Below are positions 41,597 to 51,219 of a DNA stretch of 64,000 nucleotides, one piece after another. A program made the translations under genes and the position numbers. The stretch is from CAXBNB01 sp040222275. Lineage in GTDB: Bacteria; Bacteroidota; Bacteroidia; Cytophagales; Cyclobacteriaceae. Location of the stretch: contig JAVKDJ010000002.1 of assembly GCA_040222275.1 (NCBI GenBank), forward strand, positions 372,001 to 436,000, written 5' to 3'. Within the stretch, counting starts at the first letter, position 1. Each line of letters starts with the position of its first letter. The notes below the pieces were generated by a model that was given only the letters and a program-made list of their open reading frames with translations, ran no database searches and was not told the DNA's origin.

Positions 41597-44500
41597 GTGT
41601 TATTGAATTTGAACTTCCGGTCGAAATATATTTCCGCATTGCTGGTTGCACTGCTTTTCGTATGCAAAAGCCAGGCGCAGTACTTCAGTTTTTCCGAAGA
41701 ACCGGATGTATTCGTAAACGATGTGGTGGCGGGAATTTCCAGGATAGATACCGAGTCTGCACAGAAAGTTGCCTATGACTTCAGGAATATCTGGTCGTCC
41801 AGGCTCTCTTCCGACCAAAAGAACATTATCATAAGCACTGCGCTGAAGATGCGTAAGGAAAGGCTCCAGACAAGGCCCTATTACCAGTATTATTTTAGCC
41901 TGATTACCTATGCCGTCACCCAGGCCAACCTTGATAATGACAAGCTCACCAATATTCTGAAAATAACAGAAACAGCTGTAGAAACTTATGGTCATAGAAA
42001 ATTGGATGACTATCTCAGGAGGATGAGCATGTTTTTCGCCAGGAGCGCCCTTTATACTTCGCGGTTCAATTCCCTCAAGTTTTCAGGAGGGAGCTATAGT
42101 TTCGAAATCCTGGGCGCGCCTGTTGGCTTTCTTGATAAAATAGAAGAAGCTGAAAAGCTAGAACAGGAGAATGGTGAGTTGGAAAGTGAGGAGTTATCAG
42201 TAGATGATGAAATCTTTTCTGAAGATGACAGCACTAATGACGATGATGGTTGGGGAGATGATGACGGCTGGGGCGATGATGATAGTTGGGGAGACGATGA
42301 TGGATGGGGAAATGATGACAGCTGGGGCAATAATGATGATAGTTGGGGAAATGAAGACACCTACGAAGAGGTAGAACAAAAACCGGCCTTTCACAGGCCG
42401 GAAGTTGCGCTGGTTTCGACCGACAAGGTCTCGGATTATCAGGCCAATGATATAGCACCACCACTTACAGGAGCGGTGATCCACCTGAAGAATGTGGATT
42501 TTTTGATGACCACACCCTTTGATACAGTGGAAATAAAGAATACCTCAGGCTCATATATGATCAACGATTTGATGTTTGTTGGCAAAGGTGGAGTTTTTGA
42601 TTGGCCCAACAGCCTAAAAGGAACGGAAGGCGCAGAAGTGATTCTGAAGGAATATCATTTCAAAACAAGCGTGCCATACATCAAAACCACCAAAGCAAAA
42701 ATGCGATTTCCCAGGCTTTTTTCCGATTCGCTCGATGGCGCATTTATATTCAGAAGCCACCGGAGAACGCATAACCGCAACAGAAACTACCCATACTTTA
42801 TTTCCAACTACTCTAAAACAGAGCTGAAATTGCCAGTGGAAAACATGACCTACAAAGGAGGCTTTTCCCTGGTTGGGGACAGGATGTATGGTACCTCTAT
42901 ATCAGAGCACCCTTCCATCATCACGATGGACAATAAGAAAGGGGGCAAATTCAGGACTGAAGCGGTAAAATTCGCTTTCGAAGATTCAGTGATCCGTTCC
43001 AACAGGGCTTATCAGGCTATTTTCCATGGGTCAGATTCCATAGTACACCCCGGGGTACAATTTGCTTTCGACACCTCCGACTCGAAACTCACACTCCTCA
43101 AGGACAAAGGCGATTTTAAGAATACTTATTACTTTTCTTCTTTCTTTAAAATGGACTTTAAGGCAGACCTCATCCAATGGGACCTCAATGCCGATAGCCT
43201 GGATATTTCCATCATGAATGGTCGAAATATTATCCCTGCAGTCTTCGAATCGGAAGAATATTTCAACCCCATAAGATATGATAAGTTAACAGGGCTTTTT
43301 GGCTTCCACCCAATAGTGGCAGTGGTGAAATATGCTCGTAAAGTTAACGACTCCAATTTCAATGTGTCGGAATTGATCTACCACTACAACAAAGTAGAGT
43401 CAAAACTTCTGAAAGCAGCCATGCTGTACCTCAAACAAAACCAATACATTGAATACAATGAAATTACCGGCGAAATCCATGTACTGAGAAAAGCCTATCA
43501 CAACATGCTGTCATATAGCAAAAAGAAAGATTATGACAACATGCTCATTTCGTCCCTCTCGCCAGACAAGCCCAATGCTTCGCTCAATTTTGAGACAGAA
43601 GAAATGACGGTGAGGGGTGTAAGAAGAATTTTTCTTACCCCTGATATGAAAAACGTGATCACGCCCCAGGATGAGGAAATTACCCTTTTGAAAAACAAAG
43701 ACATGCGCTTCGATGGTGCGGTGGTTTCAGGAGGGTTCAAATATATAGGCAAAGAGTTTGATTTTGACTACAATGCCTTTTTGATCAATATGGCCCAGGT
43801 GGATTCGATCAGAATAGAAGTAGAGATCCACGATTCGCTGAAAACAGCAGACCACCACGAAAAAGTCGCCCTGCACAATCAAATCACCGAAACATCGGGC
43901 ATACTGTATGTAAACCACCCGAAGAACAAGGCTGGCTTGCGTCATTATGAAAAATACCCATATTTTATATCTGACTCTGATGCAGTAGTTTACTTTGATA
44001 GCCCTGAGATACTCGATGGCGCCTATGACCGTACGGTCAAGTTTATGATCCCTCCTTTCGAGGTGGACAGCCTGGCCAGACCAGACCTGACTGGAGTTGG
44101 TTTTGAGGGAACTTTCATAGCGGGGGATATTTTGCCAGAGTTCAAAGAAAAACTCGTCATTATGCCGGACAAGTCGTTGGGATTTGTACATGACATTCCA
44201 GAGTCGGGATATACACTATATGGTGGTGAAGGGGTCGTTTACAATGAATTGAAGCTCAACTATGAGGGGCTCAGAGTAAACGGAAAGATAGATTATCGCA
44301 CTACGACAGTAAATTCGGATGATTTTATTTTTTACATGGATTCTGTATCGGCTATTGGCGATCAGGGGGTCATCAGGGAAGGTGCCTACAAAGGGGCATC
44401 ATACCCTGAGGCAGTTTTGGGGCCGTATAAAATGAAATGGCTGCCAAGAAAAGACAGTATGTACATTGCCAACATTGGGGAGCCCTTTAATTTTTATAAA

Positions 44501-46567
44501 TCTACAGCATCGTTGGACGGAGAAGCCAACATCACCGCCAAAGGGGTGTTTGGTTCGGGGGTACTTCTATCCAGGGGTTCCAGGTCAGAATCCAATGAAT
44601 TCGAATTCAGTCAATACGCTTATTCAGCCCGCCATGCCAAATTCGAAATACTCACGGATGTACCAGACAAGCCCGCCATGGCTGGAGATGATATTTCCCT
44701 GAATTTCGACCTGGTGGAAAACGTGGCGGATGTGCACCCTGAAAAAGAAGGGGTAGCATCGATAAGTTTCCCTTATGCCCAAATGAAGACCTCCATTACC
44801 AATGCGATCTGGGACTTGGATGCAGCCAAAATCACTATGACCAAACCTGCGGATGTGGATATAAGGTCTTCCTATTTTTATACAACCAGGGAAGAACTGG
44901 ATTCATTGGCCTTCAATGCTACAGATGCTATTTATGATATCAACACTTATAAGCTCAACATTAAGGGGATACCATACATTACCGTTGCTGATGCGGAAAT
45001 TATTCCTGACAACAACGAGACCACTATATTAGAGAATTCGGAGCTACAACAATTTGAAAATGCCCGACTGAAAATTGACACCTTGAACGAGTTTCACTAT
45101 TTGACTGAAGGCAACATTAAGATAATTTCCAGGAACAAATTTGAAGGAAATGCGATGTACGAGCTGGTCACAGCAGCCCAGGATACTTTTAGTATAAAAT
45201 TTGAGAGTTTCGACCTGATGGATATTCCCACAGGCAGGAAGGACGAGACCATCACCATGACCGTATCGGGCGGAACCGTGTCGGAAAGTGAAAAAGTACA
45301 GATTGCCCCGGGGTTCCTTTTCAAAGGGGAGGCAACAATGTATGCCAATAAAAGGACGCTGGAACTAAATGGTTTGGTTAAACTGGACCTTAAAAGTGAG
45401 CCAGACTATGACTATTGGATGCAATATTACAGCTCGGGCGATTCGGCTGAAATGAAGCTGGACATAGCCAATACCAAAACTGAAGATGGCGGCCCGGTAG
45501 ATGTAGGCTTATTGTATGATAACCTCAACTATCTTGTTTACCCACTTTTTGTGAACCATAAAAACAGACCAGAAGATGAATATATATTTAGGGCTGATGG
45601 TTTGCTCACCCACGATTTCGCAAACAATACTTATAAAATAGAACCAGAACTGAAATCATCGGATGAATCTTACGCTGGTCAGACTTTTATCTATGATGAC
45701 AATAGCAAAAATGTGATATTCGAAGGCAAGCTGGACTTCACTAAGAATGATGACAATTTTTCACTTGAAGCTTCAGGGCTGGGTGTGGGCAGGCCGGATT
45801 CGGCGCAATATTTTATAGATGCGTTGCTCATGTTCAATATGAACGTGCACCCAACCATTATTGACGCCTTTACCAGCGATATACTCGATATCATAGAGAG
45901 GCTTGGGGCCGATGTAGCGCACGATAACAGCATAGAGCTCATCTACAAGCTGTCTGATATAATCGGCGATGGTGCAGCAAAAAATTATGAAAATAATTCA
46001 CTAAGGGACTATGTGCCATTGGTAAATGCCTCACCTGCCCTCCAAAAAACTCTTGTGATATCCAATGTGGATTTGAAGTGGAACGACGAACACCGGGGCT
46101 GGTACAATACTTCCAAATTTGGTTTGTCAAACATCACCCGTACCGATGTGAATGCTTCCATGTCAGGGTTCCTTGAGATGAGAAAGAATGATACTGGTGG
46201 TGATGTGGTCAACCTATTTTTGCAAGTGGCGGAGACCACCTGGTACCACTTTAGCTATGACGACAACAGGCTCTTTATGTATTCGTCCAACGACCTGTTC
46301 AATGATGCCGTGGTGAAAAACTCCAATATTGCAAAGGCTGGTTTTGGTCAATTCGTAGTAGCTCTGGGAGATGAACAGGAAACGATGAAATTCATCAATG
46401 ATTTTAGAAAAAACTATTACGGTCTTGATGACCCCTACAACCTTGAATTTCCGGAAGATATTATTTTAGAACAGACAGAAACTTTTCAGACAATAGAGAA
46501 AGTAGAAGAAACCAAAGAGAAAACATCGGAATATACTGAAGAGGAAGAAGAGGATGATGGTTTTTAA
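41597..46567 (+). CDS. Very large secreted protein of unknown function with DDGWG repeats
   Basis: Up to 1,656 residues. No ATG is available: the start is the GTG at 41597 or, more plausibly, a TTG at 41603 or 41609, giving a clean signal peptide (NFRSKYISALLVALLFVCKS, cut before QYFSF). An N-terminal helical part (about 25-200) is followed by an Asp/Gly/Trp repeat (about 214-255) and then about 1,300 residues of mostly beta-strand pattern with recurring VFDW/GGF.../LDG-type segments. It ends in an acidic tail (EEEEEDDGF). No family is recognised; the strand-rich body recalls large envelope proteins such as AsmA/TamB or LptD-like assemblies, but nothing decisive is seen. A receiver-domain gene follows at 46643. 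Confidence 0.88.
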   Translation: MLLNLNFRSKYISALLVALLFVCKSQAQYFSFSEEPDVFVNDVVAGISRIDTESAQKVAYDFRNIWSSRLSSDQKNIIISTALKMRKERLQTRPYYQYYFSLITYAVTQANLDNDKLTNILKITETAVETYGHRKLDDYLRRMSMFFARSALYTSRFNSLKFSGGSYSFEILGAPVGFLDKIEEAEKLEQENGELESEELSVDDEIFSEDDSTNDDDGWGDDDGWGDDDSWGDDDGWGNDDSWGNNDDSWGNEDTYEEVEQKPAFHRPEVALVSTDKVSDYQANDIAPPLTGAVIHLKNVDFLMTTPFDTVEIKNTSGSYMINDLMFVGKGGVFDWPNSLKGTEGAEVILKEYHFKTSVPYIKTTKAKMRFPRLFSDSLDGAFIFRSHRRTHNRNRNYPYFISNYSKTELKLPVENMTYKGGFSLVGDRMYGTSISEHPSIITMDNKKGGKFRTEAVKFAFEDSVIRSNRAYQAIFHGSDSIVHPGVQFAFDTSDSKLTLLKDKGDFKNTYYFSSFFKMDFKADLIQWDLNADSLDISIMNGRNIIPAVFESEEYFNPIRYDKLTGLFGFHPIVAVVKYARKVNDSNFNVSELIYHYNKVESKLLKAAMLYLKQNQYIEYNEITGEIHVLRKAYHNMLSYSKKKDYDNMLISSLSPDKPNASLNFETEEMTVRGVRRIFLTPDMKNVITPQDEEITLLKNKDMRFDGAVVSGGFKYIGKEFDFDYNAFLINMAQVDSIRIEVEIHDSLKTADHHEKVALHNQITETSGILYVNHPKNKAGLRHYEKYPYFISDSDAVVYFDSPEILDGAYDRTVKFMIPPFEVDSLARPDLTGVGFEGTFIAGDILPEFKEKLVIMPDKSLGFVHDIPESGYTLYGGEGVVYNELKLNYEGLRVNGKIDYRTTTVNSDDFIFYMDSVSAIGDQGVIREGAYKGASYPEAVLGPYKMKWLPRKDSMYIANIGEPFNFYKSTASLDGEANITAKGVFGSGVLLSRGSRSESNEFEFSQYAYSARHAKFEILTDVPDKPAMAGDDISLNFDLVENVADVHPEKEGVASISFPYAQMKTSITNAIWDLDAAKITMTKPADVDIRSSYFYTTREELDSLAFNATDAIYDINTYKLNIKGIPYITVADAEIIPDNNETTILENSELQQFENARLKIDTLNEFHYLTEGNIKIISRNKFEGNAMYELVTAAQDTFSIKFESFDLMDIPTGRKDETITMTVSGGTVSESEKVQIAPGFLFKGEATMYANKRTLELNGLVKLDLKSEPDYDYWMQYYSSGDSAEMKLDIANTKTEDGGPVDVGLLYDNLNYLVYPLFVNHKNRPEDEYIFRADGLLTHDFANNTYKIEPELKSSDESYAGQTFIYDDNSKNVIFEGKLDFTKNDDNFSLEASGLGVGRPDSAQYFIDALLMFNMNVHPTIIDAFTSDILDIIERLGADVAHDNSIELIYKLSDIIGDGAAKNYENNSLRDYVPLVNASPALQKTLVISNVDLKWNDEHRGWYNTSKFGLSNITRTDVNASMSGFLEMRKNDTGGDVVNLFLQVAETTWYHFSYDDNRLFMYSSNDLFNDAVVKNSNIAKAGFGQFVVALGDEQETMKFINDFRKNYYGLDDPYNLEFPEDIILEQTETFQTIEKVEETKEKTSEYTEEEEEDDGF
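42236..42357 (+). repeat. Coding tandem repeat, 18-bp units encoding GDDDGW/GDDDSW
   Basis: About six units of the pattern G-[DN]-D-D-[GS]-W within the giant secreted protein. Copies differ mostly at third codon positions (GAT/GAC, GGT/GGC/GGA, AGT/AGC), so the protein sequence is conserved while the DNA has drifted, which argues against very recent slippage. Confidence 0.85.
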
Positions 46568-46642
46568 AATTTCAATAACACTTAATAATTCACAAACCGA
46601 ATCAACAATTCCCACTTGAGATTCCAAAAAGAAACTCCATAA

Positions 46643-47005
46643 ATGAAGCCAAAGTATACCTGTATAGCTATAGACGATGATCCGCTGTTTTTGGAAATAT
46701 TCGAATACATGGCCCAAAAAGTAAAAAGCCTGCACCTGATAAAAACTTATAGCAATTCTGTCGAGGGTGCCATGGGCGCTGTAAAATACAAACCGGATAT
46801 CCTGTTTCTGGATATAGAGATGCCCTATTTGGATGGGTTTGAAGCCATGGCTGCCCTGGTGCACAGACCAAAAATTGTGATAGTTTCTGCACACCTCAAT
46901 TATGAGACTGACAACCTCGATTTGGACATAGCCAAGTTTGTGAGCAAACCTATAAAAAGCCCCCAACAGCTTGAAACAATTGTAGAGGAAGTAATGGGAG
47001 CCTAA
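46643..47005 (+). CDS. Stand-alone response-regulator receiver protein
   Basis: 120 residues, one receiver domain and no output domain: acidic pocket AIDDDP (10-15), phospho-acceptor Asp in FLDIEMP, switch Ser in IVSAH and conserved Lys in SKPI. The sequence is of the LytT-type receiver subfamily, minus the LytTR DNA-binding part. It may act as a phosphorelay shuttle or protein-binding switch. It lies 75 bases after the giant secreted protein gene. Confidence 0.9.
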   Translation: MKPKYTCIAIDDDPLFLEIFEYMAQKVKSLHLIKTYSNSVEGAMGAVKYKPDILFLDIEMPYLDGFEAMAALVHRPKIVIVSAHLNYETDNLDLDIAKFVSKPIKSPQQLETIVEEVMGA

Positions 47006-47018
47006 TCCCGTTATGTGA

Positions 47019-47048
47019 TTGGGATTTTTACCTTAATCACTACATTTG
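47019..47048 (+). promoter_or_regulatory. Predicted gcvT promoter
   Basis: TTG (47019-47021), a 19-base spacer and TACATTTG (47041-47048), an exact TAnnTTTG. The ATG is 28 bases downstream. There is no room for a glycine riboswitch. Confidence 0.6.
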
Positions 47049-47075
47049 CACACCTAATTCGACTAACCAAAAACT

Positions 47076-48167
47076 ATGGATACAAAAAAAATAGCACTCA
47101 ACGACCTACATGAATCGCTCGGTGGCAAGATGGTACCATTTGCTGGTTTCAACATGCCAGTCCGGTACAGTTCAGATATTGAAGAGCACAGATGTGTAAG
47201 GGAAAATGTTGGGGTTTTTGATGTTTCGCACATGGGCGAATTCTTGCTGCAGGGCCCGAATGCATTGGACTTGATACAAAGGGTATCCAGTAATGACGCC
47301 TCCAAACTGGTGGATGGCCAGGCCCAATATGGCTACTTGCCCAATGAAGATGGTGGAATCGTAGATGATTTCATCACATACAAATTCAATGATGAAAAAT
47401 ATCTGCTGGTCGTTAATGCCTCCAATATAGAAAAAGACTGGAACTGGATCGATCGGTTCAACACCAAAGGGGTGGAAATGACAAACCTGTCGGACAATAT
47501 GTCGCTCTTTGCCGTGCAGGGCCCAAAGGCTGTTGAAACGCTTCAGAAAATCACAGATGTTGATCTTTCTGAAGTCAAATATTATCACTTTGTAGAAGGC
47601 GAGATCGGTGGCGTTAAAGATGTAATTATCTCAGCAACGGGCTACACAGGAGCCGGTGGTTTTGAACTCTATGTACAAAACGAAAAAGCTGAAACATTGT
47701 GGGACAAAATATTTGAAGCCGGAGAGGAATTCGGTATCAAGCCGATAGGCCTGGGCGCAAGGGACACCCTTCGCCTGGAGATGGGCTTTTGCCTTTATGG
47801 AAACGATATCGACGATACTACTTCGCCTCTGGAAGCTGGGTTGGGTTGGGTGACCAAATTCATCAAAGAATTCACCAACTCAGAAAATCTGCAGAAAGAA
47901 AAGGAGCAGGGCGTTAAAAATAAGTTAATCGGTTTTGAGCTTGAAGAAAAAGGTATTCCGAGGGCTGGATATGTCATCGCTGATGGCAATGGCAATGACA
48001 TAGGCAGGGTGACATCCGGATCCATGTCGCCCATGCTTTCCAAGGGGATAGGACTGGGCTATGTGGCCGTAGGTTTTCATTCGCCCGAAACGGAAATATT
48101 CATACAAGTGCGGAACAAAAGCCTCAAAGCCAGGGTAGTCAAACTGCCAATCTATAAAAAGGCATAA
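47076..48167 (+). CDS. gcvT: Aminomethyltransferase (glycine cleavage system T protein)
   Basis: 363 residues, standard length. N-terminal GGKMVPFAGFNMPVRYSSDI, VGVFDVSHMGEF, the folate-binding core (NASNIEKDWNWI) and TGYTGAGGFELYV; the C-terminal barrel has GRVTSGSMSPMLSKGIGLGY. It transfers the methylene group of glycine to tetrahydrofolate with GcvP and GcvH, neither of which is in the window. Confidence 0.96.
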   Translation: MDTKKIALNDLHESLGGKMVPFAGFNMPVRYSSDIEEHRCVRENVGVFDVSHMGEFLLQGPNALDLIQRVSSNDASKLVDGQAQYGYLPNEDGGIVDDFITYKFNDEKYLLVVNASNIEKDWNWIDRFNTKGVEMTNLSDNMSLFAVQGPKAVETLQKITDVDLSEVKYYHFVEGEIGGVKDVIISATGYTGAGGFELYVQNEKAETLWDKIFEAGEEFGIKPIGLGARDTLRLEMGFCLYGNDIDDTTSPLEAGLGWVTKFIKEFTNSENLQKEKEQGVKNKLIGFELEEKGIPRAGYVIADGNGNDIGRVTSGSMSPMLSKGIGLGYVAVGFHSPETEIFIQVRNKSLKARVVKLPIYKKA

Positions 48168-48235
48168 TGCAACCCAACCAAAGAACGCCGTAAGGCCACT
48201 TCCCGATTTTTTTGAAGAACTAAAATGAGAATTTT

Positions 48236-48943
48236 TTGAATAGAACAATTGACGTTTGCTTTTCGCCTGATTTAATAGACTCTTTCAGTCTTGAAGGGAA
48301 AATTGTAGTAGTTGTGGATATCCTTCGGGCCACTTCATGCATGGTTACTGGTATAGCGTCGGGTGTGGAGGGAATAATTCCGGTAGCTACACTTGACGAA
48401 TGCAGGTCTTATCAAAAAAAGGGCTTGATATGTGCCGCCGAAAGAGGGGGAAAACAGGTAGAGGGTTTTGAGCTGGACAACTCCCCGTTCAGCTACATGG
48501 CCCCTGAGCTTGTGGGTAGGCAAATTTGTGCCACCACCACCAACGGAACGCTGGCTATTTCCAAGTCGCTGGCAGCAAATAAGATAATAATTGGTGCATT
48601 TCTAAACCTGTCTGCTGTAGCTGCTTATTTAAAGGACCAGCCGAATGATGTCATCATACATTGTGCCGGATGGAAAGGCAAAGTAAATATGGAAGACAGC
48701 CTGTATGCTGGTGCCTTGATAGAAAAATTGCGAGCAACCCATGATCTGAATTGTGACGCCCCTCATATGGCCCTAAAGTATTACCAAAGTATTAAGCATG
48801 AGTTGCTCCCTGCTGTTCAAGATTCTTCGCATGCTAAAAGGCTTTCAAAAATTGGAATTCAAAAGGACATATCATTTTGCCTGGAAATCGACAGATTTGA
48901 GGTAATTCCTGTGTTGGAAGGAAACGTCCTTGTCGCTCTTTGA
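48236..48943 (+). CDS. comB: 2-phosphosulfolactate phosphatase family protein (ComB)
   Basis: 235 residues from a TTG start at 48236 (NRTIDVCFSPDLIDSF); the ATG at 48225 is out of frame and stops after four codons. Family motifs VVVDILRATSCMVTGIASG, CAAERGGKQVEGFELDNSP and ATTTNGTLAI are clear. In methanogens ComB makes sulfolactate for coenzyme M; in Bacteroidota a role in sulfolactate or sulfonate metabolism (possibly linked to sulfonolipids) is only inferred. No other com genes are nearby. Confidence 0.85.
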   Translation: MNRTIDVCFSPDLIDSFSLEGKIVVVVDILRATSCMVTGIASGVEGIIPVATLDECRSYQKKGLICAAERGGKQVEGFELDNSPFSYMAPELVGRQICATTTNGTLAISKSLAANKIIIGAFLNLSAVAAYLKDQPNDVIIHCAGWKGKVNMEDSLYAGALIEKLRATHDLNCDAPHMALKYYQSIKHELLPAVQDSSHAKRLSKIGIQKDISFCLEIDRFEVIPVLEGNVLVAL

Positions 48944-48961
48944 GGGTTGCCAATATAGAAA

Positions 48962-49957
48962 CTAAGCATTGGCCAGGTTTTTTTCCAAAGCCATATCTGA
49001 AGAGGCAATTTTTTCCTTCCTATAATTTTTAAACCGGTGCTCATACACCTGAAGCAGGTCATCGTATGGCCCTCTGGACGAAATGAGCTTGGTTAGGATA
49101 GGGGTGATTTCCAGGGCTATAAATAGTATTATAATGAACCAATTAGTGATGAGTATAGCAGGATGTTTTTTACCCAGCCTGTTGAGTGCAGTAAGCTGAA
49201 AAGACAACCCTGAAACATTGGGCGTTCCCAGTTGTGCCATGGTACTTTTCTGCTCGCTGTTGAGGTTGGCTATTTCGCTTTTCAATTGTGAAATAGCTAA
49301 ATCATTGATTTTTCTCAGCTGGTCTAGTTCAGCCTGGACACGAAGGGCATTGGCCTGCTTTATTTGGTAAATCGGGCCGGGATTTATCTTCCCCGAACCA
49401 CCTGAACCATCGGCTTCTTGTCTTGCTATTTCGAATAATGCATCACGATGTTTTTCCTTTTCTGCTATTTCCTGTTTTGAAAGTTGGATAGCATGGTTCA
49501 GGGAATCTACCTGTGATGAAAACCTGGAACGTATGGTTCGTTGCTGCGCTTGGATAATCTCCTCTTTCAAAAAGCTGAGTTCGGTGCTTATTTCCTTTTC
49601 AAAAACCTTTAATTCCAGCGGCTTGGAGATGACCAGGGCAATTAATATGGCCAACAAAAACCGGGGTATGGCCTGATAGAGCTCCTTATAGCGCGATGTA
49701 CTCTTTCTCATACTAGAGACTATGTACCGGTCAAGGTTAAAAATCATCAGCCCCCAGATTAAACCAAATAGAAGAGCATAGAGGTATGATTCGAATACAG
49801 TATAAAGCGCATAGCCTGCCGAAATAGCGGCCAGGAGCCCGGTAAAGAAAATGGTGCCCCCAATGCCGACGTATTTCGAATTTTCTGCACTGCACTTACT
49901 TAGAATAGATAAAGATACGCCTGAGCAGTAAAGAAAAAATGCCTCAATATTTTTCAT
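48962..49957 (-). CDS. DUF4407 domain-containing membrane protein
   Basis: 331 residues: N-terminal paired TM segments (FFTGLLAAISAGYALYTVF, LYALLFGLIWGLMIFNLD), a third TM near 90-105, a long periplasmic or cytoplasmic coiled coil (about 115-225), and a C-terminal TM (WFIIILFIALEITPILTKL). This is the DUF4407 layout; the function is unknown. Convergent with comB (18 bp gap). Confidence 0.85.
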   Translation of the reverse strand: MKNIEAFFLYCSGVSLSILSKCSAENSKYVGIGGTIFFTGLLAAISAGYALYTVFESYLYALLFGLIWGLMIFNLDRYIVSSMRKSTSRYKELYQAIPRFLLAILIALVISKPLELKVFEKEISTELSFLKEEIIQAQQRTIRSRFSSQVDSLNHAIQLSKQEIAEKEKHRDALFEIARQEADGSGGSGKINPGPIYQIKQANALRVQAELDQLRKINDLAISQLKSEIANLNSEQKSTMAQLGTPNVSGLSFQLTALNRLGKKHPAILITNWFIIILFIALEITPILTKLISSRGPYDDLLQVYEHRFKNYRKEKIASSDMALEKNLANA

Positions 49958-50085
49958 TGTATCCTACGAATAGAAAGAGTTAGACTTAGTTGCCAATTAT
50001 TTTCACATCTGTAAGCAACGTAACCTCATCCGTTAGGTTGTATAAACCAGTTCCTTTTTATGCAAGGTAGTCTTGCAAAAAAATT

Positions 50086-50268
50086 TCAGGATAGTATTTT
50101 AGAAGGCAAAAGGAACAACGCTTTGATAAACGAAAGCACACCCTCAACTGCAAAGCCGAGAACCCTAAACGGAAGTAGGATTAGCCAGATCAGCGGATAT
50201 AGAAATAAAATAAGGAGTGCAAGAGGCCAGCAAATCACCAAAAGAATGAACCAGAGTAAAATTTTCAT
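50086..50268 (-). CDS. Small hydrophobic membrane protein (60 aa)
   Basis: 60 residues, two hydrophobic segments (about 3-20 and 22-45), with the sequence start MKILLWFILLVICWPLALLI. I recall similar tiny membrane proteins in other Bacteroidota. The opposite-strand frame (50060-50362) is a shadow. It probably has its own promoter in the 120 bases before the DUF4783 gene, which is divergent. Confidence 0.65.
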   Translation of the reverse strand: MKILLWFILLVICWPLALLILFLYPLIWLILLPFRVLGFAVEGVLSFIKALFLLPSKILS

Positions 50269-50411
50269 ATGTTTTAAATTTAGTTTTTTCTACATACGGA
50301 GGTTGTTGGATTATTGTTCAAAACTTTTGGTACAACACAAATTGAAAACACAATTGATTTGAATTGGCACAATATTTGGCAAATCATTAAAATATGAAAT
50401 AACTTTAGATA

Positions 50412-50792
50412 ATGAGATATAAATTATTCATAATACTGCTGTTCGTATCAACTATCTGCCTGGGTCAATCTACTACTGACAATGTAGCCATTGCCCTTAA
50501 GACAGGAAGCTCAAAAGAACTTATTAAATATTTTAATACTGTAACCGAATTGAAAGTGGAGGACAAAGGAGCAAACTACAGCAAGGTACAGGCAGAATCT
50601 ATAATCAGGGATTTTTTTACTAAATATCCGGCACAGAACTTCACATATATCCATAAGGGGTCTTCACCTGAGGGCCTAAAATACAATATTGGACGCTATT
50701 CTTTCGATCAGGGAAGCTTTAGGGTCGTGATGCTTTTAAAGCAAGTGCAAAACAGGTATGTCATAGATACCATAAGCTTCAACAAGGAATAA
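50412..50792 (+). CDS. DUF4783 secreted protein
   Basis: 126 residues: signal peptide (1-18, ending ICLGQ), then an NTF2-like/SnoaL-style fold pattern (AIALKTGSSKELIKYFNTVT, AESIIRDFFTKYPAQNFTYI, GSFRVVMLLKQV). DUF4783 proteins are widespread in Bacteroidota and of unknown function. In other genomes they often lie near nadC or rRNA methylase genes; here the context gives no clue. Confidence 0.88.
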   Translation: MRYKLFIILLFVSTICLGQSTTDNVAIALKTGSSKELIKYFNTVTELKVEDKGANYSKVQAESIIRDFFTKYPAQNFTYIHKGSSPEGLKYNIGRYSFDQGSFRVVMLLKQVQNRYVIDTISFNKE

Positions 50793-50917
50793 CCCAATTA
50801 TTTTTTTCCACATCTTCAAAATCTCCCTTCAACTTCCGAATCGGCAGTAATGCAAAGCAACTTGGCAGGATTTTGATTACTTAAATTTCTTTATTTGAGT
50901 ATCAAATTTGAAAGGTC

Positions 50918-51118
50918 ATGCAGATTATTTGGTATAACTCAGAACTCAGAAAGTATCAATTTGGCAATGTTGAAGAATTTAAAACAACACAGTCGAGGTT
51001 TAAGAGCCAAAACAGTTTGACAGTTCTTATGGAACTTCCTCAAGGGGATCAAAACCTCGCGAATAAAGTAACAAGAGAATTAAATGTTGAGAACGTTGAA
51101 CACAATATGACTTTCTAA
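50918..51118 (+). CDS. Small conserved-looking hypothetical protein (66 aa)
   Basis: 66 residues, soluble, mixed alpha/beta pattern (IIWYNSELRKYQFGNVEEF; SLTVLMELPQGDQNLANKVT). It begins with an ATG at 50918 and ends 72 bases before a strong terminator, which supports a real gene. Function unknown; I recall short proteins of this shape (MQI-WYN-YQ-G) in Cytophagales but cannot verify the match. Confidence 0.6.
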   Translation: MQIIWYNSELRKYQFGNVEEFKTTQSRFKSQNSLTVLMELPQGDQNLANKVTRELNVENVEHNMTF

Positions 51119-51189
51119 ACGCCATTCTCAAAAATGAACCTTTTTCTCATAGCTAGTTTCTGTAAATTGAAACATAGTGTTAATAAGCA

Positions 51190-51219
51190 ACCCGGTGGTC
51201 TTCCACCGGGTTTTTTTTG
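51190..51219 (+). terminator. Intrinsic terminator after the 66-aa gene
   Basis: Perfect 10-bp stem AACCCGGTGG (51190-51199) with CCACCGGGTT (51204-51213), a four-base loop and a run of T to 51219. Confidence 0.92.

Noticed and set aside
47006..47075. Glycine riboswitch upstream of gcvT
   Set aside because: The gap is only 70 bases and is filled by a good promoter; no riboswitch stems are visible.
50060..50362. 100-codon plus-strand frame
   Set aside because: Antisense to the 60-residue membrane protein, whose hydrophobic pattern is more protein-like.
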